A stretch of 64,000 bases of DNA, from NCBI RefSeq assembly GCF_040687965.1, contig NZ_CP156084.1, positions 1,254,501 through 1,318,500 on the forward strand. The letters run 5' to 3'. The position numbers and the translations under genes are program-made. The notes beneath the pieces were generated by a model that made no database searches, was not told where the DNA came from, and saw only the letters and a list, made by a program, of their open reading frames with translations. Origin of the DNA: Methylocystis echinoides. GTDB taxonomy: Bacteria > Pseudomonadota > Alphaproteobacteria > Rhizobiales > Beijerinckiaceae. The stretch's first letter is position 1; every line of letters begins with the position of its first letter. Shown here in pieces: positions 33,096 to 42,785 of the stretch.

Positions 33096-34217
33096 TTGGA
33101 TGAAACATTGGCTCTCATCAGGCGATTGGCGAAGGAATCGTCCTGGCGGCGCATGGTTTGGGCGGCGCCGGCGTTCCTGTTGGCGCTCTCGGGATGCGGC
33201 CGTGACGCGGAAAGCGACGCCGGCGCGCCTCGCCCCGTGCGCGCCGTCGTCATCGAGAAAAGCAAACTCGGCGAAACCGTCGAACTGACGGGAAGCATCC
33301 AGCCGGAAAACGAAGCCGCCCTGTCGTTTCGCATCGGCGGCCGCATCGCCGAACGTTTCGTCGGCACGGGCGACCAGGTCAAAGCCGGGCAACTGCTCGT
33401 GCGACTCGATCCTCAAAACGAGATGAATGCGCTGCGATCCGCGCAGGCGCGGCTGACGGCGGCGCAAGGGCGCCTGCGCGAAGCGCGCAATAATTTCGCC
33501 CGCGAGCAGGCTCTTCTCGCGCGCCGCTATACGACCAAGACCAAATTCGACCAGGCGCAGACCGCCATGGAGACGGCGCAGTCGGACATTGTGGACGCAA
33601 CCGCGCAACAAAAGATCGCGCAGGACAATGTCGGCTTCACCGAGTTGAAGGCGGATACGCCCGGCACCATCGTCGCCCGCGCGGCCGAGGCGGGCGAAGT
33701 GGTCCAGCCCGGCCAGCTCATTTTCCGTCTCGCCCGGACCGGCGGCTGGGACGCCGTCTTCGACGTTCCGGCGCGCGTGCTGCGCGACGCGACGCGCGAC
33801 GCGCGGGTCGCTCTGGCCCTGACCGACGATCCGAACGTCACCGCCGTCGGCCGGGTTCGGCAGGTCGATCCGCAGGCCGACCCCAACACGCGCACGTTTC
33901 GGGTGCGGGTGAGCATCCAGTCGCCGCCGCCGGCGATGCGGCTCGGCGCGACGGTTTCCGGACGCATCCGGCTCGACCCCGCCGCGGCGATCGCCATTCC
34001 GGCCGCGTCGCTGACGGAGACGGATGGACGGCCGAGCGTCTGGATCGTCGATCCCGCGACGCTGACCGTGTCGCTGCGCAACGTCAAAGTCGCACGCTTC
34101 ACGAGCGACGCCGTCATCGTTTCTGAAGGATTGAGGCCCGACGACACCATCGTGACGGCGGGCGTCCAGGCGCTCCATCCCGGTCAAAAGGTCCGACTGC
34201 TGGACGCGCGTCAATGA
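33096..34217 (+). CDS. RND periplasmic adaptor (membrane fusion protein)
   Basis: The protein has 373 residues from TTG 33096, which has aggac 7 bases upstream; ATG 33153 is an alternative. A lipoprotein signal (AAPAFLLALSGC) leads to a lipoyl/hairpin/lipoyl core: GSIQPENEAALSFRIGGRI, a short coiled coil (TAAQGRLREARNNFAREQAL), then TIVARAAEAGEVVQPGQLIF. A beta-barrel domain follows. It links the RND permease to the outer-membrane factor. Its stop overlaps the permease start by four bases. Confidence 0.85.
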   Translation: MDETLALIRRLAKESSWRRMVWAAPAFLLALSGCGRDAESDAGAPRPVRAVVIEKSKLGETVELTGSIQPENEAALSFRIGGRIAERFVGTGDQVKAGQLLVRLDPQNEMNALRSAQARLTAAQGRLREARNNFAREQALLARRYTTKTKFDQAQTAMETAQSDIVDATAQQKIAQDNVGFTELKADTPGTIVARAAEAGEVVQPGQLIFRLARTGGWDAVFDVPARVLRDATRDARVALALTDDPNVTAVGRVRQVDPQADPNTRTFRVRVSIQSPPPAMRLGATVSGRIRLDPAAAIAIPAASLTETDGRPSVWIVDPATLTVSLRNVKVARFTSDAVIVSEGLRPDDTIVTAGVQALHPGQKVRLLDARQ

Positions 34218-37200
34218 GCGGCTTCAATCTATCGGCCTGGGCGCTGCGACACCGCTCCTTCATGATTTACTGCATGATCGCGGTCGTGATCGCGGGCGCG
34301 AACGCCTACGCCAGTCTGGGGCGCGACGAGGATCCGGCCTTCACCTTCCGCACGATGGTCGTGCAGGCGTTCTGGCCCGGCGCGACGATGGATGAGACGC
34401 TCAAGCAGGTGACCGAGCGCCTCGAACGCAAACTGCAGGAGACGAAAAGCCTCGACTTCGTGCGCAGCTATACGACGGCCGGCTCCACGACCATCTTCGT
34501 CAATCTGAAGGGCGCCACCGCCCCTGCGGATGTGCCGGACATCTGGTACCAGGTGCGCAAAAATATCGGCGACATCCGCCATACCTTGCCCGCGGGCGTC
34601 GTCGGTCCGGGTTTCAACGACGATTTCGGCGATACGTTCGGCATCATCTACGGGTTCACGGCCGACGGCTTTTCACAGCGCGAGCTGCGGGACTATGTGG
34701 AGAAAATTCGCTCGCGTCTGCTCGCCGTCCCGGATGTGTCGAAGATCGAAGTGCTGGGCGCCCAGGAAGAAAAGATCTTCGTTGAATTTTCGACCCGCCA
34801 TCTCGCGGGATTGGGGATCGACCGCTCCCAGCTCATCAGGGCGCTGCAGGAGCAGAACGCCGTCAGCCCCTCGGGCGTCGTGCAGAGCGGCGACGAAAAA
34901 ATTTCGCTTCGCGTATCCGGCGGTTTTCAGTCGGAGCAGGATCTCCTTTCAGTCAATATCTCTGCGAACGGCCGGCTCGTGAGGCTGCGCGACATCGCCG
35001 AGATTCGCCGCGCCTTCGCCGACCCGCCGCAGCCCCTGTTCCGAGTGAACGGCCGCTCCGCCATCGGGCTCGCGATCGCCATGCGGCCCGGCGGCGACGT
35101 GCTGGCGCTCGGCGCCAACATCGAAAGGGCGATGAAGGAGGCGACCGCCGATCTGCCTTTGGGGATCGAGCCGATACTCGTGGCGAACCAGCCGCAGATC
35201 GTCGAGCACGCGATCGGCGACTTCATGACGTCGTTATGGCAGGCCATCGGGATCATCATGGCCGTCAGCTTCGTCAGTCTCGGGCTGCGCGCCGGGGCGG
35301 TGGTCGCGATTTCGATCCCGCTCACCCTCGCCATCATCTTCCCGATCATGCAGCTGATCGGCATCGATCTGCAGCGCATATCGCTCGGCGCGCTGATCAT
35401 CGCGCTCGGGCTTCTCGTCGACGACGCCATGACGACCGTGGATGTGATGAGTTCGCGTCTCGCGGCCGGCGACGACAAGGAAGCGGCGGCGAGCTACGCC
35501 TACAGCAGCGTCGCCATGGCGATGCTCACCGGCTCCTTCGTCTCCGCGGCGGGGTTCGTGCCGATCGGCCTGGCGAAAAGCTCCGCCGGCGAATACACCT
35601 TCTCGATCTTCGCGGTCGTGTCGATCGCGTTGATTGTCTCGTGGTTCGTCGCGGTGCTTTTTACGCCGTTGATCGGCGTGTTTTTATTGTCGAAGCCAGA
35701 CGGCCCCGCGTCGGGCGAGGAAGGCCGCGTGCTGCAGGCCTTCCGGCGGCTGCTGCTCGCCGCCATGCGCGCGCGCTGGGCGACGATCGGCGTCACGCTC
35801 GCCTGTTTCGTCATTTCCTTGCTGGTCTCGCCGCTCGTGCCCCGGCAGTTTTTCCCCGCCTCCGACCGCCCCGAACTCGTCGTCGACCTGTCCCTGCGCC
35901 AGAACGCCTCGATCTATGCGAGCCAGGAGGTCGCCGAACGTCTCGAAAAGGTTTTGAAAGACGACCCGGACGTGGCGAGCTGGAGCGCCTATGTCGGACG
36001 CGGCGCGATCCGTTTCTACCTACCCCTCAATGTCCAGCTCGCTCACGACTTCTTTTCGCAATTCGTGATCATCGCCAAGGATGTCGAAGCGCGCGAGCGG
36101 CTGCACAAGGGGCTCGAATCAATTCTGGCGGAGCGTTTCCCCGGGCTCGTGACCCGCATCGCCCCGCTCGAACTCGGGCCGCCCGTCGGTTGGCCGGTGC
36201 AATATCGCGTGAGCGGTCCCGACCCTGAGAAAGTGCGTGACATTGCGCTCGATCTCGCCAAGGCGATGGGTCAAGATCCATCGGTGACGCGGATCAATTT
36301 CGACTGGATCGAGCCCGCCCGCGCCGTCCATGTGAAGGTCGACCAGGATCAGGCCCGCCTTCTCGGATTGAGCTCGCAGGCCCTCGCCAACGCCCTGCAG
36401 GGCGTCGCCACCGGGCAAACGATCACGCAGCTGCGCGACGACATTTATCTCGTCAACGTCGTCGCCCGCGCGACGGATGAGCAGAGAGCCTCGCTCGAGG
36501 CCTTGCAATCCTTGCAGATTCCCTTGCCCAACGGCGGATTTGCGCCGTTGAGCCAGCTTGCGACATTCGAGTTCCAGCAGGAGAGCCCGCTCATTTGGCG
36601 GCGCGACCGCACGCCGACGTTGACGGTCCAAGCCGACCCGGCCGCGGGGCGAACGGCCGAAACAGCCGTCGCGGCGCTGGCGCCCGCCGTCGCCGCCATG
36701 GCGGCAAGTCTGCCGCCGCACTATCGCATCGAGACCGGCGGCACCGTCGAGGAAAGCGCCAAGTCGCAGGGCTCCGTGTTTGCCCGCGTGCCGCTGATGC
36801 TTTTTCTGATGACGACGTTCCTGATGATCCAGTTGCAAAGCTTCGCCCGCATGTTCCTCGTATTGGCGATCGTGCCGATGGGCCTCATCGGCATCATTCT
36901 GGCGCTGCTGATCTTTGGCAAACCGCTCGGCTTCGTCGCCATCCTCGGCATTCTGTCGCTGCTCGGCATGATCGCCCGCAACGCGGTCATTCTCGTCGAG
37001 CAGATCGAGATCGAGCGCGAAGAGCAAAGCAATCAGTGGCAAGCTGTTGTCGACGCGACGACTTCCCGATTCAGGCCGATCATGCTGACCGCCGTCTCGA
37101 CGGTGCTCGGTCTCATTCCCATCGCGCCGACCGTGTTCTGGGGCCCGATGGCCTTCGCCGTCATGGGCGGATTGCTGGTCGCGACGGTCCTGACCCTCAT

Positions 37201-37264
37201 CGTCACGCCGGCGCTCTATGTGCTGTGGTTCGGCATTAACGAAGCGGACGAAGGAAAAGCGTAA
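34214..37264 (+). CDS. RND efflux permease
   Basis: This 1,016-residue proton-driven exporter has 12 helices in the family order and two large periplasmic loops. The TM4 proton relay aspartates are present in LGLLVDDAMTTVDVM. The TM10 lysine of AcrB is arginine (GMIARNAVILVEQIE), a change found in a subgroup of uncharacterised permeases. LLVATVLTLIVTPALYVLW ends the protein. Length is normal. With its adaptor and the divergent outer-membrane factor it makes a complete tripartite pump; the substrate is unknown. Confidence 0.9.
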   Translation: MSGFNLSAWALRHRSFMIYCMIAVVIAGANAYASLGRDEDPAFTFRTMVVQAFWPGATMDETLKQVTERLERKLQETKSLDFVRSYTTAGSTTIFVNLKGATAPADVPDIWYQVRKNIGDIRHTLPAGVVGPGFNDDFGDTFGIIYGFTADGFSQRELRDYVEKIRSRLLAVPDVSKIEVLGAQEEKIFVEFSTRHLAGLGIDRSQLIRALQEQNAVSPSGVVQSGDEKISLRVSGGFQSEQDLLSVNISANGRLVRLRDIAEIRRAFADPPQPLFRVNGRSAIGLAIAMRPGGDVLALGANIERAMKEATADLPLGIEPILVANQPQIVEHAIGDFMTSLWQAIGIIMAVSFVSLGLRAGAVVAISIPLTLAIIFPIMQLIGIDLQRISLGALIIALGLLVDDAMTTVDVMSSRLAAGDDKEAAASYAYSSVAMAMLTGSFVSAAGFVPIGLAKSSAGEYTFSIFAVVSIALIVSWFVAVLFTPLIGVFLLSKPDGPASGEEGRVLQAFRRLLLAAMRARWATIGVTLACFVISLLVSPLVPRQFFPASDRPELVVDLSLRQNASIYASQEVAERLEKVLKDDPDVASWSAYVGRGAIRFYLPLNVQLAHDFFSQFVIIAKDVEARERLHKGLESILAERFPGLVTRIAPLELGPPVGWPVQYRVSGPDPEKVRDIALDLAKAMGQDPSVTRINFDWIEPARAVHVKVDQDQARLLGLSSQALANALQGVATGQTITQLRDDIYLVNVVARATDEQRASLEALQSLQIPLPNGGFAPLSQLATFEFQQESPLIWRRDRTPTLTVQADPAAGRTAETAVAALAPAVAAMAASLPPHYRIETGGTVEESAKSQGSVFARVPLMLFLMTTFLMIQLQSFARMFLVLAIVPMGLIGIILALLIFGKPLGFVAILGILSLLGMIARNAVILVEQIEIEREEQSNQWQAVVDATTSRFRPIMLTAVSTVLGLIPIAPTVFWGPMAFAVMGGLLVATVLTLIVTPALYVLWFGINEADEGKA

Positions 37265-37423
37265 CCAATGCCTAATCCGCTCGAGCGCGACGCGCAGCGC
37301 CGCTGGGATATGATGTCGAAAATCTCTCAGCGCTTGGCGAATTAAAAGGAAGCGGCCTTCCACGCCACACTTTACTCAGAAGGCTCGATCGGACAAGATC
37401 ACGCCAACCCCGGGGGCCTTGTA

Positions 37424-40400
37424 ATGACGCGTAAAGACCTCTCCAGAGACGCCATCTGGCACGCTGTCGACGCGGGGGAGGCGTTACGCCGCCTCGAGAG
37501 CGATCCTTCGCGCGGACTGGCAAGCGACGACGTCGCGCGGCGGCTGAAGCAATACGGACCAAACCGACTGCCGGAAGCCGCCAAACGCGGTCCGTTGATG
37601 CGATTTCTGCAGCAGTTCGACAATGTCCTCGTTTACGTCTTGCTCGCCGCCGGCTTCGTCAAACTCATGCTTGGCCTTTGGCTGGACGCATCGATCATCA
37701 CCGGCGTCGTCGTGATCAACGCCGTGCTCGGCTTTCTACAGGAGGGAAAGGCCGAGAAGGCGCTCGACTCGATCCGCAACATGCTGTCGGCGGATGCGCG
37801 CGCGCTTCGCGACGCAGAGCTGCGCGTCGTTTCGGCCGAAGAGCTGGTTCCCGGAGACATTGTCCTGCTGGAGTCGGGAGATCGGGTTCCCGCCGATCTG
37901 AGACTGATCGACGTCAAGAACCTTCGCGCCGACGAAGCCGCTTTGACGGGGGAGTCCGTTCCCGCCGACAAGGCGACCGCGCCCGTTCCCGAAAATTCGA
38001 CGGTGGGCGACCGCGAGGACATGGCTTTTTCGGGCACGCTGATCGTCTCGGGCCGCGCCACGGGCGTCGTCGTCGCGACGGGGGCCGGGACGGAGCTCGG
38101 CCGCATCAATCAGATGCTTGCGGGCGTCGACGCGCTCGAGACGCCGCTGCTGCGGCAGATCAAGGCGTTTGGCCATACGATTGCGAAAGTCATCGGCTTT
38201 GTCAGCGCCGCCGTTTTCGCCTATGGGCGGTGGGTGCGCGACCTGCCCTTCGTCGAGGCCTTCCAGGCGGTCGTCGGCATTGCGGTCTCCGTCATCCCCG
38301 AAGGCTTGCCGGCGCTGATCACCATCACCCTCGCCATCGGCGTGCAGCGCATGGCGCAGCGCAACGCCATCATCAGGCGCTTGCCGGCCGTCGAGACCCT
38401 TGGGTCGGTTTCCAGAATATGCTCCGACAAGACGGGCACGCTCACCCTTATGGAGATGATGGTCGCGTCGGCCGTCACGGCGAACGCCGCCTACCGGGTG
38501 ACGGGCGACGGCTACGCCAGCGAGGGACAAATTTTGCTCGACGGCGCGCCGGCGGCTGGCGGCGCCGTCCTCAAGCGCATGGGAACCGTCTCGGCTCTGT
38601 GCAACGACTCCGAGTTGCGCGCAACCGACAATGTCTGGAAAGTCGAGGGCGATCCGACCGAGGCCGCGCTCTATCCCTTCGCCGCCAAGATCGGCGTGGA
38701 CCGCAACGCGGAGCGGGAGAGCAGGCGCCGCGTCGACGCAATTCCCTTCGAGTCCGAACATAAATTCATGGCGACGCTGCATGAGGAGGCGGACGGCGGT
38801 CGGCTGCTCCTCGTCAAGGGCGCGCCGGAAGTCATTCTGGCCCACTGCGACCGTCAGGAGACGGAGAACGGTCCCGAACCCTTGCGTGGGGATTATTGGG
38901 ACGAAGCCTCCAATCGGCTCGCGGCGCAAGGCGAACGCGTGCTCGCCTTGGCCTGGCTCGTCAACCCGCGCATCGACGCGGCGAGTCTGAGCCCAGCCGA
39001 CCTGCCGAAGTCCCTGGCGCTTCTCGGCCTCGTCGGGCTGATGGACCCGCCGCGAAAAGAGGCCGTCGAAGCCGTCGCGGAGTGCCACAAGGGCGGCATC
39101 CGCGTCACCATGATCACGGGCGATCACAAGATCACCGCGGCGGCGATCGCCAAAATGCTGGGGATCGGCGATGGCGAGACCGCCGTCGCCGGGACCGAGA
39201 TCGAGTCGATGAATGACGCGGCGTTGCAGCAGACCGTGCAAAACGTCGACGTGTTCGCGCGTGCGAGCCCAGAACACAAGCTTCGTCTCGTGAAAGCGAT
39301 ACAAGCCAACGGCCAGGTCGTGGCGATGACCGGCGACGGCGTAAATGACGCTCCGGCGCTCAAGCGCGCGGATATCGGCGTCGCCATGGGCATAAAAGGC
39401 ACCGAAGTTACAAAGGAAGCGGCGGCGATGGTGCTCGCCGACGACAATTTCGCTTCGATCACCGCGGCGGTGCGGGAAGGGAGAACCGTCTACAATAATA
39501 TCGAAAAGGCGCTTCTTTTCATGCTGCCGACCAATGTGGCGCAGGCGTTGGTCATTTTGGTCGCGATCGTCGCGGGCTTCATGCTCCCGATCACCGCGCC
39601 CCAAATTCTGTGGGTCAATATGGTCACCTCGGTCGCGCTCGGACTGGTGATTTCCTTCGAGCCGCACGAAACGGACGTGATGCGGCGGGCGCCCCGCGCC
39701 GTCTCGCGGCCCATATTGGATGGCTTCGCGATCTGGCGCGTGATCTTCGTGGGCGTTGCGCTCCTCGCTCTTACGCTCGTCGCGTTCTTCTGGTCGAAAT
39801 CGACCAACGCTTCGGACGAGCTGTCGCGGACGATCGCCGTCAACACGCTGGTCGTCGGTCAGATTTTCTATCTGCTGAACAGCCGGTTCAAGACGGAGTC
39901 CTCTCTGTCGATCTCCGCCCACCTCGGCAATCCCTATTTGCCGCTCGGAATCGGCGCCGTCGTCCTGCTGCAGCTTCTCTTCACCTATGCGCCGCCGCTT
40001 CAGCGCCTGTTCGGCACGGATGCGATCCCCTTGGACATGTGGCCGTGGCTCTTCGCCGGCGGGCTGGCGTTCTTTCTCGTCGTCGAGGCTGAGAAGTTCC
40101 TCATCCGCACCTTCAAGCTCGCCGGACAGGAGGCCCCGGCGTCGCAGCCGACGCTTCGCGCGGCGACCTCGGAAGCGTATACGCCGCCGCCGAAGTGGCA
40201 GGCGCTGCTCGGCGCCCTCGCGGTTGCAGCGCTCATCGGCGGCGAGCTTTATGTTTTTTGGCGCGGCGCGCCAAATCAGGTCGCGACCGCCGCGCAGACG
40301 CCGTCAAACGTCGCGAAAATTCTGGACACGTCGCCGCCGCGCGAGGTCTTCGCGCCCGTTTCGGGGACGGTGGCCGCCATTCTCTGCGACAAGGGCCAAG

Positions 40401-40840
40401 AGGTCGAGTCGGGGCGTATCTGCGCGAAACTCGACCCGGCTCCTTTCACGGAAGCCGTCGCGCGCGAAAAAACTGCGCTTGCGACAGCCGAGCAGCGCCG
40501 CCAGGCCAGCGCCGCGGCGGCCGCCAAAGCCCAGGCAGACCTCGAGCGCAAGCAACGGAGCGGCAAGCGCTCCTCCGCCTCGCTCGAGCAGGCGCGCGCC
40601 GCCGTTGAGCGCGCGAGGGCACGCGCCGACGCCGATCAGGCGGCCGTCGATCGAAGCCAAGCGGCCTTGCGCGCTGCAGAAGATGCGTTGGGGCGGGTCG
40701 ACGTTGCGGCGCCCGTCGCCGGCACGGTCGTCTCCACCGCGGTGGTTGGCGCGGCGGTGGAAAGTGAGAAAGGGCCTGCGCTGTTTTCGATTGCGCCGTC
40801 CGCCCGCCCCATGGGCGCAAGCACGGATATGACCCGCTAG
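37424..40840 (+). CDS. P-type cation ATPase fused to a HlyD-like adaptor domain
   Basis: The protein has 1,138 residues; P2-type ATPases usually have about 900. Residues 1-900 are a P2-type pump: TGES at 175-178, PEGLP in TM4 (about residue 295), the phosphorylated D335 in DKTGT, and TGDGVND at 636-642. In TM5 and TM6 the SERCA ion ligands differ (NVAQ, NMVTSV). An extra helix at about 927-947 precedes residues 971-1130: APVSGTVAAILCDKGQEVES, a long Ala-rich coiled-coil hairpin, then VDVAAPVAGTVVSTAVVGA, a complete lipoyl-hairpin-lipoyl adaptor core. The extra helix would put that core in the periplasm. It lies directly downstream of the RND operon. Confidence 0.85.
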   Translation: MTRKDLSRDAIWHAVDAGEALRRLESDPSRGLASDDVARRLKQYGPNRLPEAAKRGPLMRFLQQFDNVLVYVLLAAGFVKLMLGLWLDASIITGVVVINAVLGFLQEGKAEKALDSIRNMLSADARALRDAELRVVSAEELVPGDIVLLESGDRVPADLRLIDVKNLRADEAALTGESVPADKATAPVPENSTVGDREDMAFSGTLIVSGRATGVVVATGAGTELGRINQMLAGVDALETPLLRQIKAFGHTIAKVIGFVSAAVFAYGRWVRDLPFVEAFQAVVGIAVSVIPEGLPALITITLAIGVQRMAQRNAIIRRLPAVETLGSVSRICSDKTGTLTLMEMMVASAVTANAAYRVTGDGYASEGQILLDGAPAAGGAVLKRMGTVSALCNDSELRATDNVWKVEGDPTEAALYPFAAKIGVDRNAERESRRRVDAIPFESEHKFMATLHEEADGGRLLLVKGAPEVILAHCDRQETENGPEPLRGDYWDEASNRLAAQGERVLALAWLVNPRIDAASLSPADLPKSLALLGLVGLMDPPRKEAVEAVAECHKGGIRVTMITGDHKITAAAIAKMLGIGDGETAVAGTEIESMNDAALQQTVQNVDVFARASPEHKLRLVKAIQANGQVVAMTGDGVNDAPALKRADIGVAMGIKGTEVTKEAAAMVLADDNFASITAAVREGRTVYNNIEKALLFMLPTNVAQALVILVAIVAGFMLPITAPQILWVNMVTSVALGLVISFEPHETDVMRRAPRAVSRPILDGFAIWRVIFVGVALLALTLVAFFWSKSTNASDELSRTIAVNTLVVGQIFYLLNSRFKTESSLSISAHLGNPYLPLGIGAVVLLQLLFTYAPPLQRLFGTDAIPLDMWPWLFAGGLAFFLVVEAEKFLIRTFKLAGQEAPASQPTLRAATSEAYTPPPKWQALLGALAVAALIGGELYVFWRGAPNQVATAAQTPSNVAKILDTSPPREVFAPVSGTVAAILCDKGQEVESGRICAKLDPAPFTEAVAREKTALATAEQRRQASAAAAAKAQADLERKQRSGKRSSASLEQARAAVERARARADADQAAVDRSQAALRAAEDALGRVDVAAPVAGTVVSTAVVGAAVESEKGPALFSIAPSARPMGASTDMTR

Positions 40841-40903
40841 GTCATGATCTTCAATAAAACTTTCATCTCGGAAACGCCAAATATCCAGGAAGGTATCGCC
40901 ACC

Positions 40904-41455
40904 ATGCAAGACGTCGTCGATTCTCCCCGCCCGCGACAGGCTGCGCCTCAGCGTAGCGTTCGCGGCTGGCTCGCCCTCCGTCTGCCCTATCTTGTCGTCC
41001 TGATCCTCGCGATCCTCGGCGTCGCCTACACGAGCATGTCTGGGCAGCCCCTGTACGGCTATTGGGAATTCCTGGGCTTCGCCATCGGCCTCGCCTGCAT
41101 CGCCATCGGCTGGCGCCAGACGCCTGACAAAGCCGCGCGGCGGCAGCTCGTCATCACCCAGTCGCTGCATTGGCTGGCGTTCCTGATCGCCATGAGCATC
41201 CTGCTCTTCCCCTCTGTGAATAACTTCCTCAATGGACCGGCGACGGGATTGGCGCTCATGTTGCTGCTCGCGCTGGGAACGTTTGTCGCGGGCGTGCATG
41301 TCTCCGCCGATATCGCCGTGCTCGGGATCGTTCTGGCGCTCACCGTGCCGGCGATGGCGTGGCTCAAGCAATCGGCGCTGCTGCTCGTCCTCATTGGTCT
41401 CGTCATTGGCGGATTCGTCGTCGTTCTGCGCCCCCACCGGGCGAACCAAGCGTAA
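40904..41455 (+). CDS. Hypothetical multi-helix membrane protein
   Basis: The protein has 183 residues with five or six membrane helices (YLVVLILAILGVAYTSM, LHWLAFLIAMSILLF, GLALMLLLALGTFVAGVHV, LLVLIGLVIGGFVVVL). ATG 40904 is chosen over 40844 because aggaagg lies 9 bases upstream. No family is recognised. It is 60 bases beyond the ATPase fusion gene and in the same orientation, so probably co-transcribed; a partner role with that protein is possible but unproven. Confidence 0.6.
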   Translation: MQDVVDSPRPRQAAPQRSVRGWLALRLPYLVVLILAILGVAYTSMSGQPLYGYWEFLGFAIGLACIAIGWRQTPDKAARRQLVITQSLHWLAFLIAMSILLFPSVNNFLNGPATGLALMLLLALGTFVAGVHVSADIAVLGIVLALTVPAMAWLKQSALLLVLIGLVIGGFVVVLRPHRANQA

Positions 41456-41470
41456 AGCCGGAACGACCCA

Positions 41471-42688
41471 ATGGCGGTGAGGGCGAAGCAGCGCCCCGGC
41501 CCTCGTACGGCCCTCTTGGGCGGCGTCGGACGCGCGTCGCGCGCGCTGGTCCTGATGGGGCTTGCGCTCGCGGGTTGCGCTGCGCCGGTCGGCGTTCTCG
41601 AACCGCCGATGGCCGTCGCGCCAGATGCGACCCGTCTCGACATGCTGGTCGCGACGACGCGCGCGCCGTCGCCGGAGAGAGGGGTGCTTTTTTCGGGGGA
41701 GCGCGCCGACGCGTCTCTCGCGAGTTTCGCCGTCTCGATCCCGCCGGACGATCGCCGTGAAATCGGTCGCGTGCAATGGCCGCAGGCGCTGCCGCCCGAC
41801 CCGACGCGCGAGTTCGCCACGCTCGACGTGACGGCGCTCTCCGGACCCTCGCAGATCGACGGCTGGCTGCGCCGCCACGGCGCCAAAAATCGGCGCGTCT
41901 TGGTCTTCGTGCACGGCTTCAACACGCGCTTCGAAACCGCCCTTTTCAACTTCGCGCAGATATTCCACGACTCGGGCGCGGAGGCCGCGCCAATCTTGTT
42001 CAGTTGGCCGTCCCGGGGCGGCGTCTTCAATTATGTGTACGATCGCGAGAGCGCGACTTTTTCGCGCGACGCGCTTGAGAAGCTGCTGCGGCGCCTCGCA
42101 GAGAGCCAGAATGTGACGGAAGTTTCCGTGCTTGCGCATTCGATGGGCGCTTGGCTCGCTATGGAGTCCTTGCGTCAGATTGCGATTCGAGACGGGCGCG
42201 TTCCTGCCAGGATCCGCAGCGTCATTCTGGCCTCGCCCGATCTCGACGTCGATGTTTTTCGCGCTCAGCTCAACAGCTTCGGCGAACGACGCCCGAACGT
42301 CGTGGTGTTTTTGTCGCGTGAAGATCGCGCGCTGCGCCTCTCGAGGGGGATTGGCGGGAATGTTGCGCGTCTCGGCGGCGCAGACCCGGCGGAAAAACCC
42401 TGGATCGAAGAAAAAGGCGTCGAGGTGATCGATCTCAGCGGCGCAGGCGCCGGCGATCCGCTGCGCCACAGCAAATTCGCCCAGAATCCAAATGTCGTGC
42501 GTTTTCTCGGCGAAGAGTTGATCAATGGCGCGTCTCGCGACCAGCAATCCGAGTTACGAGGGCAGATTGAAGGGCTGTCGATGGGCGTCGCGCAGGGCGT
42601 GACCAACGCGGCCGTCTTCGCCATCGGCGCGCCGCTTGCGATCGTCGATCCAGACCTGCGTCGCGCTTATTCAAATAAGGCGCAATAG
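41471..42688 (+). CDS. Lipoprotein alpha/beta hydrolase, DUF900 family
   Basis: This 405-residue protein has a lipoprotein signal (ALVLMGLALAGC). Its catalytic domain has VFVHGFNTRFETALFNFAQI, the nucleophile elbow VSVLAHSMGAWLAMESL (Ser in AHSMG) and conserved LASPDLDVDVF, matching DUF900 esterases. It would be anchored in the envelope. It follows the multi-helix membrane protein by 15 bases. The natural substrate is unknown. Confidence 0.75.
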   Translation: MAVRAKQRPGPRTALLGGVGRASRALVLMGLALAGCAAPVGVLEPPMAVAPDATRLDMLVATTRAPSPERGVLFSGERADASLASFAVSIPPDDRREIGRVQWPQALPPDPTREFATLDVTALSGPSQIDGWLRRHGAKNRRVLVFVHGFNTRFETALFNFAQIFHDSGAEAAPILFSWPSRGGVFNYVYDRESATFSRDALEKLLRRLAESQNVTEVSVLAHSMGAWLAMESLRQIAIRDGRVPARIRSVILASPDLDVDVFRAQLNSFGERRPNVVVFLSREDRALRLSRGIGGNVARLGGADPAEKPWIEEKGVEVIDLSGAGAGDPLRHSKFAQNPNVVRFLGEELINGASRDQQSELRGQIEGLSMGVAQGVTNAAVFAIGAPLAIVDPDLRRAYSNKAQ

Positions 42689-42785
42689 TTGGGGCGGCTC
42701 CCGCGGTTGCCTCCGATCCGAATTGGCGCCACTGTGAAGCGCGAGCGCATTAAGTTCAAAAGCGCACCCTGTGCAGGAGTCGAAT

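Noticed and set aside
37736-39922. A 728-codon open frame on the minus strand
   Set aside because: Antisense to the P-type ATPase core, whose motifs are intact; composition is that of a shadow.
40304-42547. A 747-codon open frame on the minus strand
   Set aside because: It runs antisense to the ATPase fusion end, a membrane protein and a hydrolase gene, and its translation is Arg-rich without domain.
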